From Hyphomicrobiales bacterium (lineage in GTDB: Bacteria > Pseudomonadota > Alphaproteobacteria > Rhizobiales > Beijerinckiaceae): a stretch of 64,000 nucleotides of DNA. Under the pieces are notes generated by a model, which made no database searches, had not been told where the DNA came from, and worked only from the letters and a program-made list of their open reading frames with translations. The DNA lies in NCBI GenBank assembly GCA_930633525.1, contig CAKNFP010000001.1, positions 1,776,001 through 1,840,000 of the forward strand. The letters are read 5' to 3'. Below, piece by piece: positions 28,403 to 37,041 of the stretch. Position numbers and translations under genes: made by a program. Every line of letters starts with the position of its first letter. The first letter of the stretch is position 1.

Positions 28403-30031
28403 GTGTCATCAGTGTCGGGAAGCGTTTCATCACGGTCATCGGGGCTAACGCGCCGTGGGCTTCTGCAGGCGACGGCCGGGGTTGGCGCAGCGCTGGCCGC
28501 GACCCCGCTTCTCGCCGAGACTCAAGCCCGTGGCGGAACGCTCGTGACGGTGATCCAGCCCGAGCCGACCTCACTCAACAGCGTCGTCAACAACAACTAT
28601 GCCAACGGATCCGTGAGTGCGAATGTCTATGACGGCTTGCTGCGCTATGACGAAAGCATGGGCCCCCAACCTGGCCTGGCCGAGCGCTGGGACGTGCCGG
28701 CTGATGGCAAGTCCATCACCTTCCACCTGCGCAAGGGGGTGAAGTGGCATGATGGCGAGGAGTTCACGTCGGAGGATGTGAAGTTCAGCGCTCTTGAGCT
28801 CTGGAAGAAGCTGCATGCGCGCGGACGCATCACTTTCGCGTCGCTGGACGATGTCGAGACGCCGGATGCCCATACCGCGATTTTCCGCCTGAAGGCGCCG
28901 GCGCCTGTGATCCTGAGCGCGCTCAATGCCGCGGAATCGCAGGTCTTGCCGAAGCATCTCTATGAGAACACGGATATTCTCAAGAACCCGCACAATAACG
29001 CGCCTGTCGGAACGGGACCGTTCCGCTTCAAGGAATGGAAGAAGGGGCAATACGTCCTCCTCGAGAGGAACCCCGATTACTGGGAGGCGGGCAAACCCTA
29101 TCTCGACCGCGTCATCTTCCGTGTGATCCCCGACGCGGCCTCGCGCGCCGCGGCGTTGGAGACGGGCGAAGTCCAGTATGCGCCCTTCACGGCCGTGCCA
29201 CTCGCGGACGTCAAGCGCCTTGAGGCCAGCGCCGAACTCGCTGTCGAGACGCGGGGTTATGCCTTCCAATCACACGTTTTCCTGCTCGATCTCAACCTCA
29301 GTAACCCCGTCCTGGCCGATGTGCGTGTGCGGCGCGCGATTGCCCACGCCATCAACCGGCAGGGTTTGATCGATACGGTTTGGTACGGATTCGGTAAGCC
29401 GGCTATCAGTCCGGTGCCGTCACACCTGACGCTGTTTCATAACCCGGAAGTCCCCAGCTACGACTACGATCCGGCCGCGGCGGAAAAGCTTCTCGATGAG
29501 GCCGGCTACCCCCGCAAGGACAACGGCGTGCGTTTCTCGCTCACGCATGATTATTTGCCGTTCGGAGAAACCTATAAATACGCAGGCGACTATATCCGAG
29601 ACAATCTGAAGCGTGTCGGGATCGATTTCGTACTGCGTGGACAGGATTATCCCGCCTGGACGAAACGGGTCTATTCGGACTGGGACTTCGATACAGACAG
29701 CAATACGATCGCCGTCATGATGGACCCGGAGATGGGCCTGCCGCGCCTCGTCATCTCCACCAATCACGTGCGCGGCGTCCCGGCCTCCAACAATTCAGGA
29801 TACAACAATCCCGAGGCGGACAGAGTCATCAGGGCCTTTCAGGTCGAGCCGGATCCCGTCAAGCGCAAGGCGCTGTTCGACGAACTGCAGGCCCTCGTCA
29901 TGAGGGACCTCCCCATTCTGCCGCTGAGCGAGATGCGGCATGTCACCCTCTACAACCGCAAGGTCCATGGCCTTGGCACGGGACCGGACGCCGCGCTCGC
30001 CGCGCTGTCGAACGTCTGGATCAAGCCGTAG
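28403..30031 (+). CDS. ABC transporter substrate-binding protein, family 5, with Tat signal (paralogue B)
   Basis: This 542-aa binding protein has a twin-arginine signal (SGLTRRGLLQATAGVGAALAA), whereas its divergent paralogue has a Sec-type leader. The family blocks ITFHLRKGVKWHDGEEFTSEDVKF and VGTGPFRFKEWKKGQYVLLE are almost shared with the paralogue. The GTG at 28403 is chosen because GGAGG ends 5 nt before it; an in-frame ATG at 28358 has no such site. It heads the long plus-strand operon with flavin monooxygenases, permeases, aldolase and rhodanese, so its ligand is probably their substrate. Confidence 0.93.
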   Translation: MSSVSGSVSSRSSGLTRRGLLQATAGVGAALAATPLLAETQARGGTLVTVIQPEPTSLNSVVNNNYANGSVSANVYDGLLRYDESMGPQPGLAERWDVPADGKSITFHLRKGVKWHDGEEFTSEDVKFSALELWKKLHARGRITFASLDDVETPDAHTAIFRLKAPAPVILSALNAAESQVLPKHLYENTDILKNPHNNAPVGTGPFRFKEWKKGQYVLLERNPDYWEAGKPYLDRVIFRVIPDAASRAAALETGEVQYAPFTAVPLADVKRLEASAELAVETRGYAFQSHVFLLDLNLSNPVLADVRVRRAIAHAINRQGLIDTVWYGFGKPAISPVPSHLTLFHNPEVPSYDYDPAAAEKLLDEAGYPRKDNGVRFSLTHDYLPFGETYKYAGDYIRDNLKRVGIDFVLRGQDYPAWTKRVYSDWDFDTDSNTIAVMMDPEMGLPRLVISTNHVRGVPASNNSGYNNPEADRVIRAFQVEPDPVKRKALFDELQALVMRDLPILPLSEMRHVTLYNRKVHGLGTGPDAALAALSNVWIKP

Positions 30032-30048
30032 GATCGGGAGGCCGCCCC

Positions 30049-31425
30049 ATGGCCAGGGAAATTCGTTTCAATGCCTTCGTCGTCGGCCGCCCGGTGCACC
30101 AGTCGCCGGGGCTCTGGCGGCATCCGCGGGATCGCTCCACCGCTTACAAGGATCTCGACTATTGGGTCGATCTCGCCCGTACGCTGGAGCGCGGGTTGTT
30201 CGACGCCATCTTTCTCGCCGACGGCATCGGGCCGAACGACGTCTATGGCGGCAATCTCGATGCGGCGCTCACGCATGGCTCGCAGGTACCGACCAACGAT
30301 CCCGCGCTGCTGATCCCGGCGATGGCGCATGCCACCCGCAACCTCGGCTTCGCGGTCACCGGCAATCTCTCCTTCGAGCCGCCTTATCTTTTCGCGCGTC
30401 GTTTCTCGACCCTTGACCAGCTCACGCGTGGACGCGTCGGCTGGAACATCGTCACCGGCAAGTCATCGGCGGGCGCGAAGGGCATGGGGCGGGACGCGAT
30501 CGTCCCGCACGACCAGCGCTACGACATCGCCGACGAGTTCATGGAGGTGGTCTACAAGCTCTGGGAAGGCAGCTGGGAGGATGACGCCGTCTTGTGGGAT
30601 CGGGAGCAGGGCATCTTCGCCCGCCCGGAGAAAGTCCACCGCGTCAACCATCAGGGCGTGCATTACAAGCTGGACGCCATCCACCTGACGGAGCCGTCGC
30701 CCCAGCGCACCCCCGTGCTGTTCCAGGCCGGCGGCTCCACGCGCGGGCGTGCCTTCGCGGCGCGCCATGCGGAGGGGGTGTTTCTCGCCGCGCCGACGAA
30801 GACGGTCGCCGCCAAGGTCATCAGCGACGTGCGCCGCCGCGCGGCCGAGAACGGTCGCCACCCGGATGATCTCCTGTTCTTTCCCCTCATGACGGTGATC
30901 GTCGGCGAGAATGAGCGCGCCGCCCAGGCTAAGCTCGAGGAATACAGGTCCTACATCAGCCACGAGGGTGCCCTCGTGCTGTTCTCCGGCTGGACGGGCA
31001 TAGACTTGGCCGGCCGTGATCTCGATGAGGTGTTGCGCTACGAAGATCGCGACAACGGCGTGGTCTCAACGATCGAGGCCTTCACGGTCGCCGATCCGAA
31101 CCGGCAATGGACTTTGCGCGACATTGCCCGCCACGCCGGCATCGGCGGGCAGGGACCGGTGATCGTCGGCTCGCCGGTTGAGGTCGCCGACGAGATCGAG
31201 GCCTGGGTCGAGGAAACGGGCGCCGACGGTTTCAATCTCGCCTATGCGGTCGCGCCGGAGACCTACGTCGATTTTATCGACCTTGTCGTGCCCGAGTTGC
31301 AGAAGCGCGGGGTCTACAAGCGCCAATACGCCGCCGGCACCTATCGCGAGAAGCTGTTCGGCCCGGGTCACGCGCGCCTCGCCGCGCCGCATCCGGGCGC
31401 GGGCTTCCGCTACGACGCGGCCTGA
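30049..31425 (+). CDS. NtaA/DmoA-family FMN-dependent monooxygenase (copy 1)
   Basis: The 458-aa product belongs to the bacterial luciferase-like class related to NtaA, SnaA, SoxA/DszA and DmoA. Visible are LWRHPRDRS, RGLFDAIFLADG, RRFSTLDQLTRGRVGWNIVTG, HDQRYDIADEFMEVVYKLWEGSW and SPQRTPVLFQAGGSTRGRAFAARHAEGVF. These enzymes use FMNH2 from a partner reductase to cleave C-S or C-N bonds. It follows the binding protein by 17 bp, and a paralogue follows next. No flavin reductase gene is visible in the operon. Confidence 0.95.
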   Translation: MAREIRFNAFVVGRPVHQSPGLWRHPRDRSTAYKDLDYWVDLARTLERGLFDAIFLADGIGPNDVYGGNLDAALTHGSQVPTNDPALLIPAMAHATRNLGFAVTGNLSFEPPYLFARRFSTLDQLTRGRVGWNIVTGKSSAGAKGMGRDAIVPHDQRYDIADEFMEVVYKLWEGSWEDDAVLWDREQGIFARPEKVHRVNHQGVHYKLDAIHLTEPSPQRTPVLFQAGGSTRGRAFAARHAEGVFLAAPTKTVAAKVISDVRRRAAENGRHPDDLLFFPLMTVIVGENERAAQAKLEEYRSYISHEGALVLFSGWTGIDLAGRDLDEVLRYEDRDNGVVSTIEAFTVADPNRQWTLRDIARHAGIGGQGPVIVGSPVEVADEIEAWVEETGADGFNLAYAVAPETYVDFIDLVVPELQKRGVYKRQYAAGTYREKLFGPGHARLAAPHPGAGFRYDAA

Positions 31426-31458
31426 CGGGCCGCCCTTTTTATCCCTGTGGAGATCGGC

Positions 31459-32853
31459 ATGCCGAAGGAAATTGCGATCAACGCCTTCCACATGAATGCG
31501 CCCGGCCACAGCTGGGCCGGCCTGTGGAGCCATCCCGCCGATCGCGCGATCGATTATACCGACCTCGATTTCTGGATCACCATCGCCCGGACCGCCGAGC
31601 GCGGCTTGCTCGACGGTATTTTTTTGGCCGATGTCTCCGGCGTCTACGACGTCTACAACGGCTCGCCCGACGCGGCACTCGCGGCCGGCGCGCAGATCCC
31701 GAGCAATGATCCGTCCGTGCTGATTTCCGCGATGGCGGCCGCCACGCAGAACCTCGGTTTCGGGGTTACCGCCTCGGTCGGTTATGAGCAGCCCTATTAC
31801 CTCGCGCGCCGCTTCTCGACCCTCGACCATCTCACCAAGGGCCGCGTCGCCTGGAACATCGTCACCGGCTATCTCGAAAGCGGCGTGAAGGCGCTCGGCG
31901 ACACGGCGGTGCGGGACCATGACCAGCGCTATGACCGGGCCGACGAGTTCCTGGACCTCGTCTACAAGCTCTGGGAAGGCTCGTGGGAGGATGACGCGGC
32001 GGCGCGTGACAAGGTGGGCCGCGTTTTCGCGCGGCCGGAGAAGGTGCATCGTATCAGCCATCACGGCACCTATTTCGACCTAGACGCCATCCACCTGAGC
32101 GAGCCATCGCCCCAGCGCACGCCGCTTCTCTACCAGGCGGGCACCTCGGCGCGCGGCCGCGCCTTCGCGGCGCGCCATGCCGAATGCGTGTTTACAAACC
32201 AGGGCAAGAAGCAATTGGCCGAGAGCGCGGCCGATATCAGGCGTCGCGCCATCGGCTTCGGCCGGCATCCCGACGATATCCGCATCTTCGTCGGCGCCAC
32301 GGTGATCGTTGCGCCGACAGAAGCCGAGGCCCGCGACAAATATGAGGAGTACCGCAGCCATCTCGATGTGAAGGGCGCGCTCGCGCTGCTGTCCGGCTGG
32401 ACCGGCATCGATTTCGGCGACTACGGGCCCGACGACCCGGTGCGCTTCGTCAAGAACAACAACAGCGTGCAATCGAAGCTTGAGGCGATGACCATCCGCA
32501 GCCCCGACAGGGTGTGGCGGGTAAGGGACCTCGCGGATTTCGGCGAGGTCGGCGGACGCGGCCCCTTTATCGTCGGCACGCCTTCGCAGGTCGCCGACGA
32601 ACTCCTTGCCTGGGTCGACGAGGCGGGGGTCGATGGCTTCAACCTCACCCGGGTGGTCGAGCCGCGCAATCTCGAGGATTTCGTGGATCTCGTTGTGCCC
32701 GAACTGCAGAACCGGGGCGTCTTCAAGACCGCCTATCGGCCGGGGCCCTTGCGCGAGAAGTTCTTCGGCCATGCCCGGCTTGGCCCGCGTCATCCCGGCC
32801 GTGCCTTCCGTTACGACGCCCATCCGGCAACCGTCGGCATTCCCGCCGAATGA
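31459..32853 (+). CDS. NtaA/DmoA-family FMN-dependent monooxygenase (copy 2)
   Basis: This 464-aa protein is a close paralogue of the preceding gene (shared HDQRYDRADEFLDLVYKLWEGSW and SPQRTPLLYQAGTSARGRAFAARHAE blocks). It keeps the luciferase-like barrel with RRFSTLDHLTKGRVAWNIVTG for flavin binding. The ATG at 31459 has GGAG 6 nt upstream; an in-frame GTG 12 bp earlier is less likely. Two monooxygenases of this class in tandem could act on related substrates or on successive steps. Confidence 0.95.
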   Translation: MPKEIAINAFHMNAPGHSWAGLWSHPADRAIDYTDLDFWITIARTAERGLLDGIFLADVSGVYDVYNGSPDAALAAGAQIPSNDPSVLISAMAAATQNLGFGVTASVGYEQPYYLARRFSTLDHLTKGRVAWNIVTGYLESGVKALGDTAVRDHDQRYDRADEFLDLVYKLWEGSWEDDAAARDKVGRVFARPEKVHRISHHGTYFDLDAIHLSEPSPQRTPLLYQAGTSARGRAFAARHAECVFTNQGKKQLAESAADIRRRAIGFGRHPDDIRIFVGATVIVAPTEAEARDKYEEYRSHLDVKGALALLSGWTGIDFGDYGPDDPVRFVKNNNSVQSKLEAMTIRSPDRVWRVRDLADFGEVGGRGPFIVGTPSQVADELLAWVDEAGVDGFNLTRVVEPRNLEDFVDLVVPELQNRGVFKTAYRPGPLREKFFGHARLGPRHPGRAFRYDAHPATVGIPAE

Positions 32854-32894
32854 CGACGCCCGGACCCGTTTCCATCCCAGTTCAGGACCGGTGA

Positions 32895-34190
32895 ATGTCC
32901 AGCGTAGAGCTCTCCCTCGTTACCGACGCGACAGATGACGTGCCCGCCTTGGGGCGTTATCGCGATCCCATCGTCTCACCACACCAGACGGCTTCCGATT
33001 TTATCGCGGCGGCGAAGAGTGTCGGCCAGGAGCTCGCGGCTGGCGCCTCCGAGCGCGATCGGGAGAACCGTCACCCGCATGCCGAGCTTGAAGCCGTGCG
33101 CAAGGCCGGCCTCAGCGCCATCCGCCTGCCGCGTGACTATGGCGGTCCGCATCTTTCCTATGCCAACACCGTCAAGGTGCTGATCCTGCTCGCCAAGGGG
33201 GATTCCAGCGTTGCCCAGGTGCTGCTGCCGCATTTCACGACGGTCGAACGCATCCGCCTCATGGCGACCGAGCCGCAGCGCCGGCGCTGGCTCCGGGCCA
33301 TCCGCCATGGCGCCATCGTCAGCGGCGCCACCACCGAGCGCGGCAGCAAGGTCCGCACCGAGATCGCGACCACGCTGACGCGTGACGGCGTGGGCTTCCG
33401 ACTCAACGGCACGAAATTTTACAGCACCGGCGGGCTGATGGCCGATATCCTGCGTGTGACGGCGAGGGACGAGGACGGCCGGACCGTGTCGGTGCTCTTT
33501 CCGAAGACGCGCGAGGGTGTGCACCAGATCGACGACTGGCGCGCCATGGGCCAGCGCGGCACGGCGAGCGGCACCACAGAGTTCCATGACGTCGCGGTGT
33601 CGGCCGACGAGATCATGCACTTCGACGCCAAGGAGGGCAGCACCCGCAACTACCAGGCTGCCGGTACCCAGCTTCTCCATTCCACCATCGAGGTGGGCAT
33701 CGCGCTCGCCGCGTTGGACGACACCACCCGCTTCGTGCGCGAGAATGCCCGCGTGCAGGCCGAAAGCGGCGTGACGCGCGCCGGTGACGACCCTTATGTG
33801 CTCTACACCGTCGGCGATATCGCAGCGCGCGCGCATACCGCCCGCGCGGCCCTTCTCTGGGCGGCGGAGGCGGTCGATCTTGCCCATGACATCTGGCACC
33901 AGCGCTGGCTGACCGGATCGGCGCCCTGGTCGGAGGTGGAGCCGGCCCTGATCGAGGCCTCCATCGCGGTGGCCGAGGCGAAGATCGTCTGCAACGAAGC
34001 CGCGCTCAAAGCCGGTGAACTGCTCTACGAGGTCGGCGGCGCCTCCGCGACGCTCAGCCATCGCAACCTGGACCGCCACTGGCGCAATGCGCGGACGCAC
34101 ACGACCCATGATGCCACATCCTACAAATACAAGGTCGTTGGGAATTACTACACCAACGATACGCCGCCACCGATCACGATGTACTATTGA
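32895..34190 (+). CDS. SfnB/DszC-like acyl-CoA dehydrogenase-fold flavin monooxygenase (second copy)
   Basis: This 431-aa product resembles the 25153-26376 enzyme: SAIRLPRDYGGPHLSYANTVKVL, SGATTERGSKVRTEIATTL, FRLNGTKFYSTGGLMADIL, DDWRAMGQRGTASGTTEF and the conserved C-terminal LDRHWRNARTHTTHDATSYKYKVVGNYY. This last motif is typical of SfnB/DszC relatives. It lies 41 bp after the second FMN monooxygenase. Presence of one copy in each arm points to two related substrates or to differently regulated copies. Confidence 0.94.
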   Translation: MSSVELSLVTDATDDVPALGRYRDPIVSPHQTASDFIAAAKSVGQELAAGASERDRENRHPHAELEAVRKAGLSAIRLPRDYGGPHLSYANTVKVLILLAKGDSSVAQVLLPHFTTVERIRLMATEPQRRRWLRAIRHGAIVSGATTERGSKVRTEIATTLTRDGVGFRLNGTKFYSTGGLMADILRVTARDEDGRTVSVLFPKTREGVHQIDDWRAMGQRGTASGTTEFHDVAVSADEIMHFDAKEGSTRNYQAAGTQLLHSTIEVGIALAALDDTTRFVRENARVQAESGVTRAGDDPYVLYTVGDIAARAHTARAALLWAAEAVDLAHDIWHQRWLTGSAPWSEVEPALIEASIAVAEAKIVCNEAALKAGELLYEVGGASATLSHRNLDRHWRNARTHTTHDATSYKYKVVGNYYTNDTPPPITMYY

Positions 34191-34230
34191 ATGCATCGAT
34201 CAACATACGGGCTGATGGTGAGGATAGGTC

Positions 34231-35049
34231 ATGGATCTCGGTTTGACAGGTAAAGTCGTGCTGGTCACGGGCGGCAGCAAGGGCCTCGGGTTAGCCGCGG
34301 CCGAGGGCTTCGCCCGCGAGGGGGCGCGTGTCGCCATCGCTTCGCGTGATCCCGCCAATCTGGCGCGCGGTAAGGACCTGCTCGCCGGCAAAGGGTACAG
34401 CGTCGATGCAATCACCGCCGATTTCGGTGATGCGGCTCAGGCGTCGCGCGCCATCGATGAGGTCGAGGCCCGGCTCGGCCCGATCGCGGTGCTCGTCAAC
34501 AGCGCGGGCGCGGCACGGCGCACGCCGGCGGAGGAGCTCGATGCCGCCGCATGGCGCGCCGGGCTGGAGGCGAAGTTCTTTCCCTATATCCACGCCCAGG
34601 ACGCCGTCCTGAAGCGCCTGCGCGCCCGCGCGGAAACGGACGGCACGGCGCCACCGCCCCGGCAGATCGGCGCCATCGTCAATATTGTCGGAACGGGCGG
34701 ACGCTTTCCCGCCGACAATCATCTCCCGGGTGGTTCCGCCAACGCCGCCCTGCTGCTCTCGACGCTCGGGCTCGCAAAATATTACGCGCGCTACGGCATT
34801 CGCATCAACGCCATCAACCCGGGGATCACACTGACCGACCGGGTGGAGCAGAGCCTCAGGTTCGAACAGGAACGGCTCGGCATCAGCCGCGAGGAAGCCC
34901 TGGCGCGCGGCCAAGCGGAGACGCCGCTGCGCCGCTATGGCGAGGCCCACGAGATCGCCGATGTCGCGGTTTTCCTCGCGAGCGAACGCGCCAGCTATGT
35001 GGTCGGCGCGCTGTTGGCCGTCGACGGCGGCCAGGCGGCCGTCTTCTAG
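34231..35049 (+). CDS. SDR-family protein lacking the catalytic Tyr and Lys
   Basis: The 272-aa product has the SDR Rossmann start LVTGGSKGLGLAAAEGFAREG and VLVNSAGAARRTPAEEL (NNAG equivalent NSAG). At the YxxxK position it reads LPGGSANAALLLSTLGLAKYYA, so Tyr is replaced by Gly and Lys by Asn, while the following IRINAINPGITLTDR strand is normal. A classical reductase mechanism is therefore unlikely. It could bind NAD(P) as a scaffold or use other residues. It sits within the putative organosulfur operon, before the permeases. The end has the usual VVGALLAVDGG. Confidence 0.9.
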   Translation: MDLGLTGKVVLVTGGSKGLGLAAAEGFAREGARVAIASRDPANLARGKDLLAGKGYSVDAITADFGDAAQASRAIDEVEARLGPIAVLVNSAGAARRTPAEELDAAAWRAGLEAKFFPYIHAQDAVLKRLRARAETDGTAPPPRQIGAIVNIVGTGGRFPADNHLPGGSANAALLLSTLGLAKYYARYGIRINAINPGITLTDRVEQSLRFEQERLGISREEALARGQAETPLRRYGEAHEIADVAVFLASERASYVVGALLAVDGGQAAVF

Positions 35050-35098
35050 GGTAAGTCCAGCGAAATCCGCTTCGCCGGAAATGCTCTATCTCTTTTTT

Positions 35099-35142
35099 GC
35101 AATTCCGGACGCGGAACCGCCGCACGGTTCCGCAGGAATTGC
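35099..35142 (+). promoter_or_regulatory. Long intercistronic stem-loop before the DppB gene
   Basis: An inner perfect 9-bp stem (35111-35119 with 35125-35133, loop CCGCA) is extended by an outer perfect 8-bp stem (35099-35106 with 35135-35142) across a small internal bulge. No T-run follows it on the plus strand. It lies between the SDR-like and permease genes and probably is an mRNA processing or stability element. Confidence 0.65.
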
Positions 35143-35158
35143 TCCTGGGGCAAGTCCT

Positions 35159-36142
35159 ATGTCATCCTCGCTTGTCTATGTCCTGCGCCGGCTGATCCAG
35201 GCCATTCCGATGGCCTTTGCGATCATCCTCGTCAATTTCGTGCTATTGAAGCTGACGCCGGGCGACCTTGTTGACGTGATGGCGGGAGAATCTGGTTCGG
35301 CGACGCCCGAATACATGGACAACCTGCGCCAGCTCTACGGTCTCGACATTCCGGTCCATGAACAGTTCTTCAATTATATTTACAACATCCTGCATTTCGA
35401 CCTCGGCTATTCGTTCCGGCAGAACATGGCGGTGATCGATCTGATCAGCGAGCGTCTGCCGGCGACGATCCTGCTCTCGATGACAGCCATCGTCTTCGCA
35501 CTCATCGTCGGCGTCACGTTTGGCGCGATCGCCGCGCGCTACCGCGGCAGCCTTCTCGACGAGGCGATTTCGGTCATCTCGACCATGGGCTTCGCGACCC
35601 CGCTTTTCTGGGTCGGGCTGATGCTCATCGTCCTGTTCTCGATCGAGTTGCGCTGGTTACCCTCGGCCGGGCTCGTCACCATCGGCGCGAGCTATGCGGG
35701 CTATTGGGACGAGATACGCGACGTGGCGGTGCATCTCGTGCTGCCCGCGCTCACGCTCAGCCTGTTTTTCCTGTCGATCTACGTGCGCATTACGCGCTCG
35801 GCGATGCTCGAAGTCTATGGGCTCGATTTCGTCCGCACGGCGCGGGCCAAGGGGGTAGGGGGCCTGCGCCTCATCATGCGCCATGTGTTGCGCAATGCTC
35901 TGTTGCCGATCGTCACCATCACGGGATTGCAGATCGGTGCCATTTTTGGCGGCACGATCGTCACCGAAACCGTCTTCGGCTGGCCCGGCGTCGGCCGGCT
36001 GGCACACGAAGCCGTCTTCTCCCGCGACGTCAATCTCCTGCTCGGGATTTTCCTATGTTCATCGATGATCGTGATCGTGGTCAATTTGCTCGTGGACCTG
36101 CTCTACGCGGTGCTGGACCCGCGGGTGGAGGTTCGGCGCTGA
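35159..36142 (+). CDS. ABC transporter permease, DppB/OppB type
   Basis: The 327-aa permease starts VLRRLIQAIPMAFAIILVNF and has the LTPGDLVDVMAGES segment, about six helices and the ATPase-docking loop (DFVRTARAKGVGGLRLIMRHVLRNALLP). The ATG at 35159 is used; upstream codons belong to the hairpin-containing spacer. Together with the DppC-type protein and binding proteins A and B it forms an importer whose ATPase subunits are not encoded in this operon. Confidence 0.94.
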   Translation: MSSSLVYVLRRLIQAIPMAFAIILVNFVLLKLTPGDLVDVMAGESGSATPEYMDNLRQLYGLDIPVHEQFFNYIYNILHFDLGYSFRQNMAVIDLISERLPATILLSMTAIVFALIVGVTFGAIAARYRGSLLDEAISVISTMGFATPLFWVGLMLIVLFSIELRWLPSAGLVTIGASYAGYWDEIRDVAVHLVLPALTLSLFFLSIYVRITRSAMLEVYGLDFVRTARAKGVGGLRLIMRHVLRNALLPIVTITGLQIGAIFGGTIVTETVFGWPGVGRLAHEAVFSRDVNLLLGIFLCSSMIVIVVNLLVDLLYAVLDPRVEVRR

Positions 36143-36999
36143 CGGCGGTCGCTCTCGCCCTGCCACGGCTCGTCGGGCTCGGGCGTTTCAAGACATCGCG
36201 CGCCCTCCTCGTCGGTTGCCTGCTACTCGCGGTGATTGTCTTCATCGCGCTGACGGCAGGGGTGCTCTATCCCGGCGACCCTCGTGACATGGTGGGACCA
36301 GCCAACCTCTGGCCGGGCGTCGATCCGCGCTTTCCGCTCGGCACCGACATGATGGGCCGCGACATGGCGGCGGCTATGGCGCATTCGGCGAGCATTTCGC
36401 TGATCGTCGGCGTTGCCGCGACAGCAGTCGCGCTGATCGTCGGCATCACCTTCGGCGCGCTGGCGGGCTATTGCGGCGGCGTGGTGGACGACATCCTGAT
36501 GCGCATCAGCGAGTTGTTCCAGACCATGCCGGGGCTCCTTTTCACCATCATCATCGTGGTGATCCTCGGCCCATCGATCGCCAGCATCACCTTTGCCATC
36601 GGCATCACGTCCTGGCCGCAGATCGCCCGGCTCGTGCGCGCCGAGGCGCTGCGCGTGCGGCAGCTCGATTTCGTGCTGGCGGCGGTCGCCGTGGGCATGA
36701 GCCCCGCGCGTGTCATCCTGCGCCATGTGCTGCCCAACAGCCTCGCGCCCGTCGTCGTGGCGGCCTCGATCCTCGTCGCACAGGCGATCCTGTCGGATGC
36801 CTCACTGTCTTTCCTCGGGCTCGGCGATCCGAATGTCATGAGCTGGGGCAGCATGGTGGGCGCCGGCCGCCCGATGCTCCGCACCGCCTGGTACATGACC
36901 GCTCTGCCCGGCGGCGCGATCTTCCTCACCGTGATGAGCTTCATGCTCATCGGCAATGGCCTCAACGACCTCTTGAACCCCCGCACATCTGTGGAATGA
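36139..36999 (+). CDS. ABC transporter permease, DppC/OppC type (probable CTG start)
   Basis: The product has the first helix SRALLVGCLLLAVIVFIALTAG, the FPLGTDMMGRDMAAAM signature and the docking loop (LDFVLAAVAVGMSPARVILRHVLPNS). No ATG or GTG suits the start: the nearest in-frame ATG (36055) would overlap the upstream gene by 88 bp. A CTG at 36139 overlaps the DppB stop (CTGA) and has GGAGG 7 nt upstream, so a rare CTG start with translational coupling is proposed, giving 286 aa. The aldolase gene follows 42 bp after the stop. Confidence 0.85.
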   Translation: MTAVALALPRLVGLGRFKTSRALLVGCLLLAVIVFIALTAGVLYPGDPRDMVGPANLWPGVDPRFPLGTDMMGRDMAAAMAHSASISLIVGVAATAVALIVGITFGALAGYCGGVVDDILMRISELFQTMPGLLFTIIIVVILGPSIASITFAIGITSWPQIARLVRAEALRVRQLDFVLAAVAVGMSPARVILRHVLPNSLAPVVVAASILVAQAILSDASLSFLGLGDPNVMSWGSMVGAGRPMLRTAWYMTALPGGAIFLTVMSFMLIGNGLNDLLNPRTSVE

Positions 37000-37041
37000 G
37001 CCGCCTCGGTGCTCTCCCGCACCTCTTCAGGAACCTGTCCG

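Noticed and set aside
31066..32064. Minus-strand frame opposite the FMN monooxygenase genes
   Set aside because: It spans the junction of two well supported genes and has no recognisable motif.
32976..34196. 406-codon minus-strand frame opposite the second SfnB-like gene
   Set aside because: Antisense shadow of a conserved enzyme.
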